DNA of 64,000 nucleotides from Phascolarctobacterium_A sp902463975 (GCF_902463975.1 NZ_CABQHJ010000001.1:62001-126000), one strand, 5' to 3'; shown: positions 48,934-58,841, counted from the first letter of the stretch. Translations and numbers: made by a program. Notes: generated from the letters alone by a model not told the origin.

Positions 48934-49809
48934 CTATTTATCTACAATCTCTCCGAGATTATTCATAATACCGGCAAAAATTTCCGGCTTGTTCATCGTA
49001 TAGATATGTACATTATCAAAGCCGTTGGCAATCAGATCAATAATCTGACCGGTAGCATAGGCGATACCTGCCTGCTTCAGTGCCTCCGGCTTATCGGCAA
49101 ATTTTTCTACCATCGCACGGAACTGCGGCGGCAGCTTAGTACCGCTCAGCTGGCAGATACGGATAATCTGCTTAGCATTCGTCACCGGCATAATACCCGG
49201 TACTACCGGCACATTGATACCCGCACGCAGCAGGCGGAACATATAGTTGTACAAAATCGTATTATCAAAAAACATCTGCGTCACTAAAAAGTCAACGCCT
49301 GCATCCACCTTATACTTGGTGTTTTCTATATCCTTTTCCAGCGAACCCGATTCGGGATGGCCTTCGGGATAAGCAGCACCGCCAACACAGAAATCACCCT
49401 GCTGCTTTACAAACCGCATCAGCTCACTGGCATGGGCAAAGCTGCCGATTTCCTCACCCTGCATATCTGCCGGTATATCGCCGCGCAGTGCCAGAATATT
49501 TTTTACGCCAAAGCCCTGCAGCTGTCCAAGTACCTCTGCCAGCTTTGCTTCATCAGCCTTTACACAAGTCAGATGAGCCAGAGCCGGCATGCCGTTATCC
49601 TGTACCTTTTGGGCCAGTGCTGCCGAATAGCCTACCGTGCTGCCGCCTGCGCCATAGGTAACGCTCATATAGGACGGCTTGCTGGCCGCAATCTGGTTGA
49701 CAATCTCCAGACTGTTTTGCAGCTCTGCGCCCTGCTTAGGCGGAAACAGCTCGCACGACAGATGAATTTTACCGTTTTTTAAGATATCAATTATTTTTTC
49801 CGATGTCAT
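48934..49809 (-). CDS. metF: Methylenetetrahydrofolate reductase MetF
   Basis: The 291-aa flavoprotein reduces methylene-THF to methyl-THF. It shows SCELFPPKQG (N-terminal Glu region), SVTYGAGGST, LTCVKADEAKL, LALRGDIP and DFLVTQMFFDN. It is first in metF-activation protein-metH, an arrangement that makes methyl groups and consumes them at once. Its short length and lack of a C-terminal regulatory domain are normal for bacteria. GGGGGATTATT precedes the start. No SAM riboswitch is visible upstream. Confidence 0.95.
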   Translation of the reverse strand: MTSEKIIDILKNGKIHLSCELFPPKQGAELQNSLEIVNQIAASKPSYMSVTYGAGGSTVGYSAALAQKVQDNGMPALAHLTCVKADEAKLAEVLGQLQGFGVKNILALRGDIPADMQGEEIGSFAHASELMRFVKQQGDFCVGGAAYPEGHPESGSLEKDIENTKYKVDAGVDFLVTQMFFDNTILYNYMFRLLRAGINVPVVPGIMPVTNAKQIIRICQLSGTKLPPQFRAMVEKFADKPEALKQAGIAYATGQIIDLIANGFDNVHIYTMNKPEIFAGIMNNLGEIVDK

Positions 49810-49939
49810 AATAATCCCCCAAAATTAAAAGCATTCGTATGACATTTTAACAGTTAGCGACATCTTTGGCAAACAAAAAGCAGAAGAAATTAACTAATAG
49901 GCGATAAAACCTACCAAAATGATAAATATGTTACACACT

Positions 49940-49969
49940 AAAAATCCCGCAACCAAATAAGCTGCGGGA
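49940..49969 (-). terminator. Terminator after tRNA-Ser
   Basis: TCCCGCA and TGCGGGA pair on the minus strand, followed by TTTTTAG, 12 nt after the tRNA 3' end. Confidence 0.85.
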
Positions 49970-49980
49970 AGGAAATTCGT

Positions 49981-50071
49981 TGGCGGAGACGGTGGGATTC
50001 GAACCCACGTGCCGCGCAAACGGCAAACTGATTTCGAGTCAGCCGCGTTATGACCACTTCGCTACGTCTCC
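49981..50071 (-). tRNA. tRNA-Ser (anticodon CGA)
   Basis: On the minus strand GGAGACG pairs with CGTCTCC as the acceptor stem, followed by G and an encoded CCA. The anticodon stem-loop reads GCTGA, CTCGAAA, TCAGT, giving CGA for UCG codons. The T arm has GTGGGTTCGAATCCCAC and a long variable arm (GCCGTTTGCGCGGC) of class II size is present. It lies downstream of tadA. Confidence 0.97.
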
Positions 50072-50158
50072 ATTATTCTGTTGGCGCGAATATATTCGCA
50101 TCAGGTTAACATTAATATTATATAGGAAAAATCCCGTCTTGGCAACCGCATACTGAAA

Positions 50159-50659
50159 TTATTCCTGCGACACACCAGCTTCACTCCTGCGCTTCGCCTT
50201 GTTTTCCTGACGGCGACGGCGGAAAAAGTCGCGCATCACCTGCGCGCATTCCTCCTCACAGATGCCGCTGACAACCTCCGCGCAGTGATTAAGATTAGGA
50301 TTCGTAATGATATTGAAAATGGATTCCGCACCGCCGGCCTTCACATCAGGACAGCCATAAACAACGCGGTCGACACGGCCGTTGACAATGGCACCGCTGC
50401 ACATCGGGCAAGGCTCAACGGTAACGTAAAGCGCACAACCGCTCAAACGCCAACGCCCCAGACGCTCGCAGGCCTCGCGGATGACGATGACCTCAGCGTG
50501 CGCCGTTGCGTCATGCCACGTTTCACGCATATTGTGCGCAGCGGCGATAACCTCGCCCGTTGTCATGTCCGCCAGCACCGCGCCGATAGGAATTTCACCA
50601 AGCTCTGCGGCCTTGCGTGCTTCAGCCAGCGCCAGCTGCATATACTTTTTATCGTCCAT
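50159..50659 (-). CDS. tadA: tRNA adenosine(34) deaminase TadA
   Basis: The 166-aa zinc deaminase converts A34 to inosine in tRNA-Arg(ACG). It has HAEVIVIREA (catalytic His and Glu) and EPCPMCSGAI (zinc Cys pair). The C-terminus is basic (RRRRQENKAKRR), fitting tRNA binding. The start ATG 50659 (MDDKKYMQLAL) shares one base with the ABC-F stop codon and has GGAGGAT; a longer in-frame start lacks support. It is followed by tRNA-Ser. Confidence 0.93.
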   Translation of the reverse strand: MDDKKYMQLALAEARKAAELGEIPIGAVLADMTTGEVIAAAHNMRETWHDATAHAEVIVIREACERLGRWRLSGCALYVTVEPCPMCSGAIVNGRVDRVVYGCPDVKAGGAESIFNIITNPNLNHCAEVVSGICEEECAQVMRDFFRRRRQENKAKRRSEAGVSQE

Positions 50660-52608
50660 CAGGCATCCTCCGCCGCTTCCATCAGCAGCTCCCATTTTTC
50701 CATCAGCTCGGCAATGGTTTGCTCGTATTCCTCATGCTCTGCTGCCATAGCTGCGCTATGCTCGGGACTGGTGTGATTTGCCGGATCCGCCATCTGCTTT
50801 TCCAAAAGGCCCATCATAGCCTCCTGCTCACGAATCTGCAACTCTACCTTGGGCAACAGTCGTGCAGCCTCATCCGGGCTGTAACGGCGCTTTTTATCCT
50901 CCTGCTTTTTCGCTTTCGCCGGCGCAGCAGCAACCTGCTGTTGCTGCTTTTTAGCCTGTGCCTCCGCATAGGCCGCAGCCTTTTCCGCTTCCTCCTGTGG
51001 CTGCGCCAAAGCAGCAGCCTTTTTCTGCTTCTCTTCGAGGTAAAAATCATAGTTACCCTTGTAATCCTTAACCTCTAAATCCTCAATTTCCCAGATGCGG
51101 TCCGCAACCTCATTGACGAAATAACGGTCATGGCTGACTACCAGTACGGTGCCGTCAAAGGACTCCAAAGCAGCCTCTACCGCTTCGCGTGCCATAATAT
51201 CCAGATGGTTTGTCGGTTCGTCAAGCACCAGACAGTTGGCACCGTCCAGCACCAGCTTCAGCAGCACCAGGCGTGCCTTCTGACCGCCGCTCAGCTCACC
51301 GATTTTCTTAAAGACATCATCACCGTGGAACAGCATACCGCCAAGCATCGAGCGTGTATGCTCTTCCGTAAAGCCGTATTCAATCACAAAGTTTTCCAAC
51401 AGCGTCTGCTCCGGGTTCAGGCGCTCATAGCTCTGCGAAAAATAACCGATCTGCACTCTGCTGCCAATCTTTGCCTTGCCCTTCAGCGGTGCAATTTCAC
51501 CCAAGATAGTACGCAGCAGCGTCGTCTTACCGGTGCCGTTGGCACCCAACAGCGCAGCCTTTTCACCACGGCGCAGCGTCAGATTAATGCCCTTGGCCAG
51601 TACCTTCTCCCCGTAGCCTATGGTGAGGTCCTCCATAATCAGCACTCTGTCCGCACATTCGGCAGCAGGCGGCAAACGCAGCTCAAACTCCTCGTGCTGC
51701 ACCGGCGCATCAATACGCTCCAGACGGTCCAGCTGTGACTGACGGCCGCGCGCCATTTTACTCTTGATGCCTGCCTTAAAGCGACGGATATACGCCTCAG
51801 TGCGCGCAATATAATCCTGCTGCGCATTGTAGGCAGCAGTCATCGTACTGCTCTGAATCGCCTTCTGCTCCAGATAGCGGCTGTAGTTTCCCTTGAAGGA
51901 TTGCAGCTTGCCGCCCTCCATCTCCAGAATGCGCATAGCAACATTATCAAGGAAGGCACGGTCATGGCTGACAACGAGCAGACCGCCCTTAAATTCCTGC
52001 AGATACTTTTCCAGCCACTGCGTCATAACAATATCAAGATGGTTTGTCGGTTCGTCCAAAATCATAAAGTCGGGATTTCGCACCAGTGCCGCCGCCAGCA
52101 TCAGACGTGTTTTCTGCCCGCCGCTCAGTGTTGCCGCGTCATGCTGCCACCAATCCTCGGTGTAGCCCAAACCGATAAGCACACGCTTAATGCGGTTTTC
52201 GTAATTATAACCGTCGATAAACTCATAGCGTTTGAGTACGCGGCCGTATTCTTCAAGGCAGCTGTCGAGCTTTTCGCCCTGCAGCTTGCCGGAATCAGCC
52301 TCCAGCTGTGCCAGCTTTTGGCGCAGGTTGCCGATTTCCGGGCAGGCTGTCTGCATAAACTGCCAGATAGTACCTCTGATATCGGTAAAGCCCTGCTGTA
52401 CATAGCCCACACTGATACCGGGCTCGAATTTTACCGCACCGCTGTCAACCCATTCAGGCTGCAGCAGGCAACGCAGCAGCGTCGTCTTGCCGCTGCCGTT
52501 GACACCGACAAGGCCAATATGCTCGCCCTGCTCCACCATAAAGCTTACATCTTTAAATATTTCATGAATGCCAAATGCTTTGGCGATTTTATCTACTACT
52601 AATTGCAT
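50659..52608 (-). CDS. ABC-F family ATPase
   Basis: The 649-aa soluble protein has two ABC domains without membrane helices. ABC1 has GVNGSGKT and LSGGQKTRLML; ABC2 has GANGTGKT and LSGGQKARLVL. The two are joined by a linker with YIARTEAYIRRFKAG. A long charged coiled-coil C-terminus (about 530-649, rich in KKQQQQ and EEYEQT) is Uup/YfmR-like. ABC-F proteins act on the ribosomal E site as translation factors or resistance proteins; a housekeeping factor is likelier here. ATG 52608 is chosen because AGGAG lies 7 nt upstream. It is coupled to tadA. Confidence 0.92.
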   Translation of the reverse strand: MQLVVDKIAKAFGIHEIFKDVSFMVEQGEHIGLVGVNGSGKTTLLRCLLQPEWVDSGAVKFEPGISVGYVQQGFTDIRGTIWQFMQTACPEIGNLRQKLAQLEADSGKLQGEKLDSCLEEYGRVLKRYEFIDGYNYENRIKRVLIGLGYTEDWWQHDAATLSGGQKTRLMLAAALVRNPDFMILDEPTNHLDIVMTQWLEKYLQEFKGGLLVVSHDRAFLDNVAMRILEMEGGKLQSFKGNYSRYLEQKAIQSSTMTAAYNAQQDYIARTEAYIRRFKAGIKSKMARGRQSQLDRLERIDAPVQHEEFELRLPPAAECADRVLIMEDLTIGYGEKVLAKGINLTLRRGEKAALLGANGTGKTTLLRTILGEIAPLKGKAKIGSRVQIGYFSQSYERLNPEQTLLENFVIEYGFTEEHTRSMLGGMLFHGDDVFKKIGELSGGQKARLVLLKLVLDGANCLVLDEPTNHLDIMAREAVEAALESFDGTVLVVSHDRYFVNEVADRIWEIEDLEVKDYKGNYDFYLEEKQKKAAALAQPQEEAEKAAAYAEAQAKKQQQQVAAAPAKAKKQEDKKRRYSPDEAARLLPKVELQIREQEAMMGLLEKQMADPANHTSPEHSAAMAAEHEEYEQTIAELMEKWELLMEAAEDA

Positions 52609-52698
52609 AACCATTCTCCTTTTAACAACTATTATAACACCTTCCGGCATTATACTCAAAAGGCTCTGCTATATTCTTATGTTTTCGTGTATTACATA

Positions 52699-52731
52699 AA
52701 AAGAGGCTGCCGCATCCGCGGCAACCTCCAT
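52699..52731 (-). terminator. Terminator of the amino-acid permease gene
   Basis: GGTTGCCGC and GCGGCAGCC pair on the minus strand with a GGAT loop, followed by TCTTTTT. Confidence 0.8.
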
Positions 52732-52737
52732 ATACTT

Positions 52738-54165
52738 TTAAGATTTATGAGCCATAGCAACCTGAGTTTTGGTCTGAACCAAGCTCTTGTGATGCTTGCG
52801 CCAACGATAGCAAAGCATCGGCACCACCAACATCGGTACACCTGCATACAGCGTCTGACGCAAATCCGGTGTCAAAGCAATTACTGCCAGGCAGAAAACC
52901 TGCGACCAGATACCGAAATGCGTAACATACGGGAAGAACGGTGTTTTATACTTCAGAGTATCCTCCTTGCCTGCGGCAATCAGACGGCGGCGGAAATTAT
53001 ATTGGCTCCAGCAAATGGAAATCCAAGCCATTGCTCCGGTAAAGCCGGATACTGCCAGCAAATAAGTATACAGTGTAGAATCGGGATTAAAGGTGTAGAA
53101 AACGATAACTGCCCAGCAGGCGCACACAGAAACGATAATAGAATTCTGCGGCATACCGTTTTTATTGAGCTTGCCCAAAAACGCCGGTGCCATATCCATG
53201 CGAGCCAGTGCATGCAGCGCACGAGCACCGCCGTACAGGCCGGAGTTAGCGCAGGAAACACCTGCAACCAGCACTACAAAGGCAATCGCAGAGGCTAAGC
53301 CGTCAAAGCCGTATTCCGCCAGAGCAGCGGCGAACACGCTCTCCTTCAGGCTGGCCTTATCCCACGGCATAATGGACAGCAATAACGTAATAGGAATGAT
53401 ATATAAAGCAATGACACGCCAGGAAACATTACGAACCGCAATAGGAATGCTTTTAGCAGGATCCTTGCATTCGCCCGCAGCCAGACCGATGATTTCGGTA
53501 CCCTGGAAGTTAACCAGAATAATAACCATGGTCAGCACAATCGGCCAATATCCCTGAGGAGCAAAGCCGCCTTGGCCCAACAGCACCTTAGCGCCTAAAT
53601 AGCCCTGGTCACCGACAAGACCGCAGACTATTAAACCAGCAACGCCGCAAAAGCCAACAAGGGCAGCAATTTTGATAATAGAAAGCCAAAATTCGCTTTC
53701 ACCGAAATTATCAACATGAAAAAGGTTAATTACAGTCACCAGCAGGCCAAAAAGAATTGCCCACCACAGCTGACTGACAGCAGGTACAAAATTATTCATA
53801 ATAATACCCGCAGCAATCATTTCAGACGGCACGTAAGCCATCCAGTTCAGCCAATAGGCCCAGCCAACGCCACAAGCCCAGGTTGAGGATATATTCTCAC
53901 GTGCGTAGGTAACAAAGGAACCGGAAATAGGCTTAGCTACAGCCAGCTCCGCCAGGCACAGCATAACGCATAAGACGATTGCACCGCCAAAAAGATAAGA
54001 AAGAATAATAGCAGGTCCGGCCTGCTCAATCGCATATCCGGCACCTAAAAAATAACAGCTGCCGATAATGCCACCTAAAGAAATCATCTGTAAGTGTCTG
54101 TTCTTTAAACTTCTATTCATGGATTGCTCGTTCATTACCTTAATAACACAACCTTTCTTGAGCAT
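52738..54165 (-). CDS. APC-family amino-acid permease
   Basis: The protein of 465-475 aa has about 12 transmembrane segments and the amino-acid permease start MISLGGIIGSCYFLGAGYAI, then FQGTEIIGLAAGECKDPAKS and SGFTGAMAWISICWSQYNFRRR. It belongs to the AAT subgroup (lysine, GABA, aromatic or asparagine permease relatives); substrate is not resolved. The start is uncertain: ATG 54165 has AAGG at 10 nt, while ATG 54135 is closer to homologue starts but has a poor site. It is monocistronic with its own terminator. Confidence 0.88.
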   Translation of the reverse strand: MLKKGCVIKVMNEQSMNRSLKNRHLQMISLGGIIGSCYFLGAGYAIEQAGPAIILSYLFGGAIVLCVMLCLAELAVAKPISGSFVTYARENISSTWACGVGWAYWLNWMAYVPSEMIAAGIIMNNFVPAVSQLWWAILFGLLVTVINLFHVDNFGESEFWLSIIKIAALVGFCGVAGLIVCGLVGDQGYLGAKVLLGQGGFAPQGYWPIVLTMVIILVNFQGTEIIGLAAGECKDPAKSIPIAVRNVSWRVIALYIIPITLLLSIMPWDKASLKESVFAAALAEYGFDGLASAIAFVVLVAGVSCANSGLYGGARALHALARMDMAPAFLGKLNKNGMPQNSIIVSVCACWAVIVFYTFNPDSTLYTYLLAVSGFTGAMAWISICWSQYNFRRRLIAAGKEDTLKYKTPFFPYVTHFGIWSQVFCLAVIALTPDLRQTLYAGVPMLVVPMLCYRWRKHHKSLVQTKTQVAMAHKS

Positions 54166-54339
54166 ATGTGTGGAACCTTACGTTCCGCCTTAATTCTTGT
54201 GATATGATTTTACTACAAAAAACCGCGTTTGTATAGCAAAAAATGCACTAAAATCAGCGATTTTACAAAAAAAATCTATTTTCCTCATATTTCCGCTATT
54301 TTGCATCATTTTCAAGCGTACTTCTCCACAATTCTATAC

Positions 54340-54382
54340 AAAAAATACTCCCCCGTCATCCCAGCAATGACAAGGGAGTAAA
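54340..54382 (-). terminator. Terminator of the DASS transporter gene
   Basis: ACTCCCTTGTCAT and GATGACGGGGGAGT pair on the minus strand (one mismatch), followed by ATTTTTTG. Confidence 0.8.
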
Positions 54383-54396
54383 CAAAGAAGGCTTTA

Positions 54397-55809
54397 TTAA
54401 AGATGGCTGAACAGGCTCCAGAAATGTATGCAGATACAGCCAAGCGCACTGACGAGCAGCATGCAGATTACCGAAAGCCTGATACCGTTTTTCAGTAAAT
54501 CGTCAGGATTCAGGCCATAGGTTACACCCACGGCACGCGTGCTGACCGGCAGAATAAAGGCACAGTTAACGGCAACAATCGAGGTCAGGATATAAGGAAT
54601 GGGGTTCAGCCCCAGCTGCTGCGAAATGCTTTGTACTACCGGAATTGAGATAGAAGCCGCCGCGGTATTGCTGCTGATTTCCGTCAGGAAGGTAGCAAAC
54701 AGCGTCAGGCTGAACATCGTTTCCCAACCGCCGCTCAACGGCAGGAGTGTAATTACCTTGGCAATCTGTGTTGCCGCACCGGTTTTCGTAATCAGCTGGC
54801 CCAACGCCAGACCGCCGGAAAAAAGGAAAATCATACCCCACATAATGCCCTTTTCAGCCTCACGCCATGTAAGGAGCAGCTGGCCTGTTTCGTTGCGCAG
54901 CATAAAGGTGAGCATGCCGAAGGTGAAGAAAACATAAGCAGGCTTCATCAGCGGCAGATACTGCACATAAAGCGGACGGACGAAGGCCAGACCTGTTGCC
55001 AGAATAAAAAGCCACAGGCCTAATTTCTCGCCGCGGCTCATCGGCCCGAGCTTATCATAGGCAGCGCGGAAATATTCCTTACCGCCGTCCAGACGCTTAA
55101 TCGGTAACGGCAAACGCAGCAGATAACCAAGTATAAGCAGCATAATGATGAACAGCAGCGGCAGAAAGCGGATAACCCAATCCACATACATGAATTCGTG
55201 TCCCGTGAGCTTTTCCAGATAGCTGATTGCTACCAGATTAGAGCTGCTGCCCAAAGGTGAGCCGAAGCCGCCGAAGCCTGCGCCCCAGACGATGGCCAAT
55301 AAAATCGGTGTCGCTACGGGATTATTGGTAATCTGCTGCTGTCCCAAAAAACGCAGCATGCTTACAGCCACCGGCAGCAGAATCATAACTACAACAACGT
55401 TTGGCAGAAAGATGGACAGCAACGTTGAAGCAACCAGCCAGACGCATATCTGCTCGCGCATCGATGTTCCCAAACCGCAAAGACTTTTTATCGCCAGACG
55501 CTTATCAAGATGTGTTTTTTCCCACACCAGACTGATAAGGTCACTGCCAACAAGCAATACGACGATTTCCGAAAAGTATTTGCTGATAATCCCCTCCATA
55601 GGCACCATGCCGAAGATAGCGTTCAGTGGAATCGGCAGCAGCGAGGTTACGGCAATATTTACCGGACGCAGCACCCACCAAAGGCCCATCCAAAAAATCG
55701 TGGCAATGGCGGCCGCCTGCTTAAATTCAATCACAGGTGCCAATAAAAGCAGGACAACAAGAAAAAGTAAAGGTCCCGACAACACGTTCAATGAACGGTG
55801 TTTTTTCAT
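54397..55809 (-). CDS. DASS/SLC13-type anion symporter, probable dicarboxylate transporter
   Basis: The 470-aa protein has about 11-12 transmembrane segments. Two SNT-like helix hairpins are visible: GSPLGSSSNLVAIS near residue 195 and TEISSNTAAASISIPV near 385. These form the Na+ and carboxylate sites in DASS/VcINDY-type carriers. Likely substrates are succinate, fumarate or malate, or sulfate-like anions; the sequence does not decide. If the host is a succinate-using Acidaminococcaceae member, succinate uptake is attractive but unproven. ATG 55809 has AGGAAG at 9 nt. It is divergent from a LysR gene with a 10-bp-arm inverted repeat between them. Confidence 0.85.
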   Translation of the reverse strand: MKKHRSLNVLSGPLLFLVVLLLLAPVIEFKQAAAIATIFWMGLWWVLRPVNIAVTSLLPIPLNAIFGMVPMEGIISKYFSEIVVLLVGSDLISLVWEKTHLDKRLAIKSLCGLGTSMREQICVWLVASTLLSIFLPNVVVVMILLPVAVSMLRFLGQQQITNNPVATPILLAIVWGAGFGGFGSPLGSSSNLVAISYLEKLTGHEFMYVDWVIRFLPLLFIIMLLILGYLLRLPLPIKRLDGGKEYFRAAYDKLGPMSRGEKLGLWLFILATGLAFVRPLYVQYLPLMKPAYVFFTFGMLTFMLRNETGQLLLTWREAEKGIMWGMIFLFSGGLALGQLITKTGAATQIAKVITLLPLSGGWETMFSLTLFATFLTEISSNTAAASISIPVVQSISQQLGLNPIPYILTSIVAVNCAFILPVSTRAVGVTYGLNPDDLLKNGIRLSVICMLLVSALGCICIHFWSLFSHL

Positions 55810-55861
55810 AAATAACAGCTTCCTCTCTAAGTTCAATAGAAGTTTAATTCTATTTTTGCAT

Positions 55862-55896
55862 TTACTTAATTCTACTCCCGTTCTATAATTAAGTAA
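55862..55896. promoter_or_regulatory. Probable LysR operator between DASS gene and lysR
   Basis: TTACTTAATT (55862-55871) and AATTAAGTAA (55887-55896) are perfect inverted arms with a 15-bp spacer, placed midway in the 144-bp divergent intergenic region. The symmetry and position fit a LysR-type regulator site. Confidence 0.65.
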
Positions 55897-55953
55897 AAGA
55901 CTTTATTTTGATTAATATAATCATATTTTTTGATATTTTAAGGAGATACTGCT

Positions 55954-56835
55954 ATGGATTTCGCTTTTTACCGTAACTTTATCACTGTTGCCGAAACAGG
56001 TAATCTCAGCGCCGCGGCCAAACGTTTGGGGATTGTACAACCGGCGCTCAGCGCACAGATGAAGGCTATCGAAAGAAACTACGGCGTGCAGCTTTTCAAA
56101 ATGCAGCGCGGTAAGCGTCACATCGAGCTGACGGAGGCAGGCGAAACCTTTTTGCAGCAGGCACGTCAGCTGTGCAATACGGAAGATGATATCAGCCTGC
56201 GCATGCAGGCCTTCGGCAGGCGTGCCGCAGGTACGCTGCGCTTCAGCGTGTCACACGTGCGTACCGACTATTTCCTGCGCAGCTATCTTATTCCCTTTGC
56301 CAAGGAAAATCCCGGCATCAGCTATCAGTTTCACGATGCTACGGTAGAGCAGCAGCAACAGCAGCTGGAGGCTGGCAGTATTGACTTTGCTTTTGCCAAT
56401 GCACCACTGCCTGCGGCGCACAATTTTGCTACTATTAAGGTGCAGCGGGAGAGTTTTTATGCTTTCTATAATGCTGAATTTTCGGTTCCGTGGGCAAATA
56501 AAAGCATGCTTTCGCCAGAGGATTTGGCAGGTGTGCCCTTGTGCTGTAATTATGGCAGCTATGCGCTTTTGCGCAATGTGTTTAAGGATTATGCGGTTAA
56601 GCCTAATGTCGCCTTTATTGCCACTACGGCGGAGAGTGCGCTTACCTTTGCGACAAGCGGTCTTGGGGTTGCGGTTGTCGCTGCGTTAGAGAGTGATGCT
56701 ATGCCGCAGGGGATGGTGCGACGGCAGCTTGTTGATGAGAAGCTGCATTTTGACCAGACGTTATATTGGAGTAAGGAGCATAAATTATCGCCTGCAGCGG
56801 AGAGATTCCTGGAGTTTTTCCGAAATTTTAACTAA
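55954..56835 (+). CDS. LysR-family transcriptional regulator
   Basis: The 293-aa protein has an N-terminal winged HTH (1-60: FITVAETGNLSAAAKRLGIVQPALSAQMKAIE) and a periplasmic-binding-like effector domain (about 90-290). It is of the type that usually regulates the divergently transcribed neighbour, here the DASS transporter, in response to a small organic ligand. The effector is unknown. AAGGAGATA precedes ATG 55954. Confidence 0.92.
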   Translation: MDFAFYRNFITVAETGNLSAAAKRLGIVQPALSAQMKAIERNYGVQLFKMQRGKRHIELTEAGETFLQQARQLCNTEDDISLRMQAFGRRAAGTLRFSVSHVRTDYFLRSYLIPFAKENPGISYQFHDATVEQQQQQLEAGSIDFAFANAPLPAAHNFATIKVQRESFYAFYNAEFSVPWANKSMLSPEDLAGVPLCCNYGSYALLRNVFKDYAVKPNVAFIATTAESALTFATSGLGVAVVAALESDAMPQGMVRRQLVDEKLHFDQTLYWSKEHKLSPAAERFLEFFRNFN

Positions 56836-56843
56836 ACGCAAAA

Positions 56844-56880
56844 AACGCTCGCGTTCATCAGAACGCGAGCGTTAATTTTT
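56844..56880. terminator. Bidirectional terminator between lysR and ftsH
   Basis: AACGCTCGCGTTC and GAACGCGAGCGTT are perfect 13-bp arms around a four-base loop. A-run and T-run flank both sides, so it serves the convergent lysR and ftsH transcripts. Confidence 0.9.
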
Positions 56881-56885
56881 TGCTA

Positions 56886-58841
56886 TTATTCTTTGGGTGC
56901 TTCTCCGCCTGCATTTGCAGCAGCTTCAGATGCACCTGCTTCAGCAGCAGGAGCTTCAGCCTTTGCGTCAGCTTCGGCAACAGGAGCAACAGCTGCTTCC
57001 TCATCCACAACAGATTGCTGTACTAATTGTAGCTTTTCTTCTGCGGTAAGGATATGACCGTATTTTACCAGCTGGTTGATTTCTTCCTCTTCCAGAGTTT
57101 CCTTCTCCATCAGAGCTTTAGCAATCACATGCAGCTTGTCGATGTTGTCGGACAGCAGCTTTTCAGTAGCAGCATAGGCATCTTCCATAAAGGAGCGTAC
57201 CTCTTTATCAATTTCGGCTGCCACTTCTTCACTGTAATCCTTGTCGCGGGCAATGTCGCGGCCCAGGAATACCTGATCCTGACGATGACCAAAGGTTACA
57301 GGTCCGATGTTTTCGCTCATACCGTATTCGCAAATCATCTGACGTGCCAGTTGAGTTGCACGCTGCAGGTCATTGCTGGCACCGCTGGAGATTTCCTTCA
57401 GCACCAGAGCTTCGGCAACACGGCCACCCAGCAGCACCTTCAGCTCATCGAGCATTTCACTGCGGGTTGCATAATACTTATCTTCCTTCGGCAGGCTCAG
57501 GGTATAACCACCGGCACGGCCACGCGGAATGATAGTAACCTTATGTACAGGGTCAGTGTGCTCGAGCAGCATACCAACGATAGTATGGCCGCCTTCATGG
57601 TAAGCAGTCAGGCGTTTTTCCTTATCACTGATGACACGGCTCTTGCGCTCCGGTCCCATGATAACACGCTCGGCAGCCTCTTCCATTTCCGGCATATTGA
57701 TGGCCTTCTTGTCCTTGCGGGCAGTCAGCAGTGCAGCTTCATTAACCAGGTTAGATAAATCAGCACCGGTAAAGCCGGGAGTACGCTGAGCGATTACGTC
57801 CAGATTTACATCCGGTCCCATCGGCTTGCCCTTAACATGTACCTTCAGGATTTCGGTACGTCCCTTGATATCAGGACGGTCTACTACGATTTGGCGGTCG
57901 AAACGGCCGGGACGCAGCAGTGCCGGGTCCAGAATGTCCGGACGGTTGGTTGCAGCAATCATAATGATGCCTTCGTTAGCACTGAAACCGTCCATCTCAA
58001 CCAGCAATTGGTTCAGAGTCTGCTCGCGCTCATCATGGCCACCGCCAAGACCGGCGCCGCGCTGACGGCCTACAGCATCAATTTCATCGATAAATACGAT
58101 GCAGGGTGCACTTTTCTTTGCCTGGTCGAACAAATCACGTACACGGGATGCGCCGACACCGACAAACATTTCTACGAAGTCAGAACCGGAAATGCTGAAG
58201 AACGGAACGCCCGCTTCACCGGCAACTGCTTTCGCCAACAATGTTTTGCCTGTACCCGGAGGGCCATAGAGCAAAACACCTTTAGGAATCTTAGCTCCCA
58301 AGTCATTATACTTCTGCGGATGCTTCAGGAATTCGACAACCTCTTCCAGCTCCTGCTTGGCTTCCTCGGCACCGGCAACATCCTTAAAGGTTATCTTCAG
58401 TTTTTCCTCATCGTAGCGACGCGCACGGCTCTTGCCAAAGTTCATCACCTTGCCGCCACCGGCACCGCCCTGATTCATCAGCATGAACCACAGGCCTACG
58501 ATAATCAGCATCGGCAAAATAGAGCTGAGAATGCTCATCCACCAAGGTGGTTGCGGCGGCAGCTCTGCCTTAATATCTACTTTCTTTGCTTCCAGCTTTT
58601 CTACCAGCTTGCTGTCATTAGGCGCAACGGTAGAAAATTCCTTGCCATCCTTTAATTTACCGCTGATAACGTTATCAACAATAGTTACCTGTTTGATTTC
58701 ATCCTGCTGCACATGCTGCATAAAGCTGGTATAGCTTATATCAGCAGGCTTAGAATTCTTTTCACCATAAAGGTCAAACATCCAGATAATTACCATGATA
58801 ATCAGCAGATAAAAAAGTACGTTCTTAAAAAATTTATTCAA
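56886..58841 (-). CDS. ftsH: ATP-dependent zinc metalloprotease FtsH
   Basis: The 651-aa membrane protease has two helices (about 7-23 and 101-122) bracketing an external domain. It has Walker A GPPGTGKT at 193-200, the SRH with ATNRPDILDPALLRPGRFDR, and zinc site HEGGH at 415-419. The last 40 residues are Ala/Glu rich. It degrades unassembled membrane proteins and some regulators. It follows hpt, as in the conserved tilS-hpt-ftsH order. Confidence 0.97.
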   Translation of the reverse strand: MNKFFKNVLFYLLIIMVIIWMFDLYGEKNSKPADISYTSFMQHVQQDEIKQVTIVDNVISGKLKDGKEFSTVAPNDSKLVEKLEAKKVDIKAELPPQPPWWMSILSSILPMLIIVGLWFMLMNQGGAGGGKVMNFGKSRARRYDEEKLKITFKDVAGAEEAKQELEEVVEFLKHPQKYNDLGAKIPKGVLLYGPPGTGKTLLAKAVAGEAGVPFFSISGSDFVEMFVGVGASRVRDLFDQAKKSAPCIVFIDEIDAVGRQRGAGLGGGHDEREQTLNQLLVEMDGFSANEGIIMIAATNRPDILDPALLRPGRFDRQIVVDRPDIKGRTEILKVHVKGKPMGPDVNLDVIAQRTPGFTGADLSNLVNEAALLTARKDKKAINMPEMEEAAERVIMGPERKSRVISDKEKRLTAYHEGGHTIVGMLLEHTDPVHKVTIIPRGRAGGYTLSLPKEDKYYATRSEMLDELKVLLGGRVAEALVLKEISSGASNDLQRATQLARQMICEYGMSENIGPVTFGHRQDQVFLGRDIARDKDYSEEVAAEIDKEVRSFMEDAYAATEKLLSDNIDKLHVIAKALMEKETLEEEEINQLVKYGHILTAEEKLQLVQQSVVDEEAAVAPVAEADAKAEAPAAEAGASEAAANAGGEAPKE

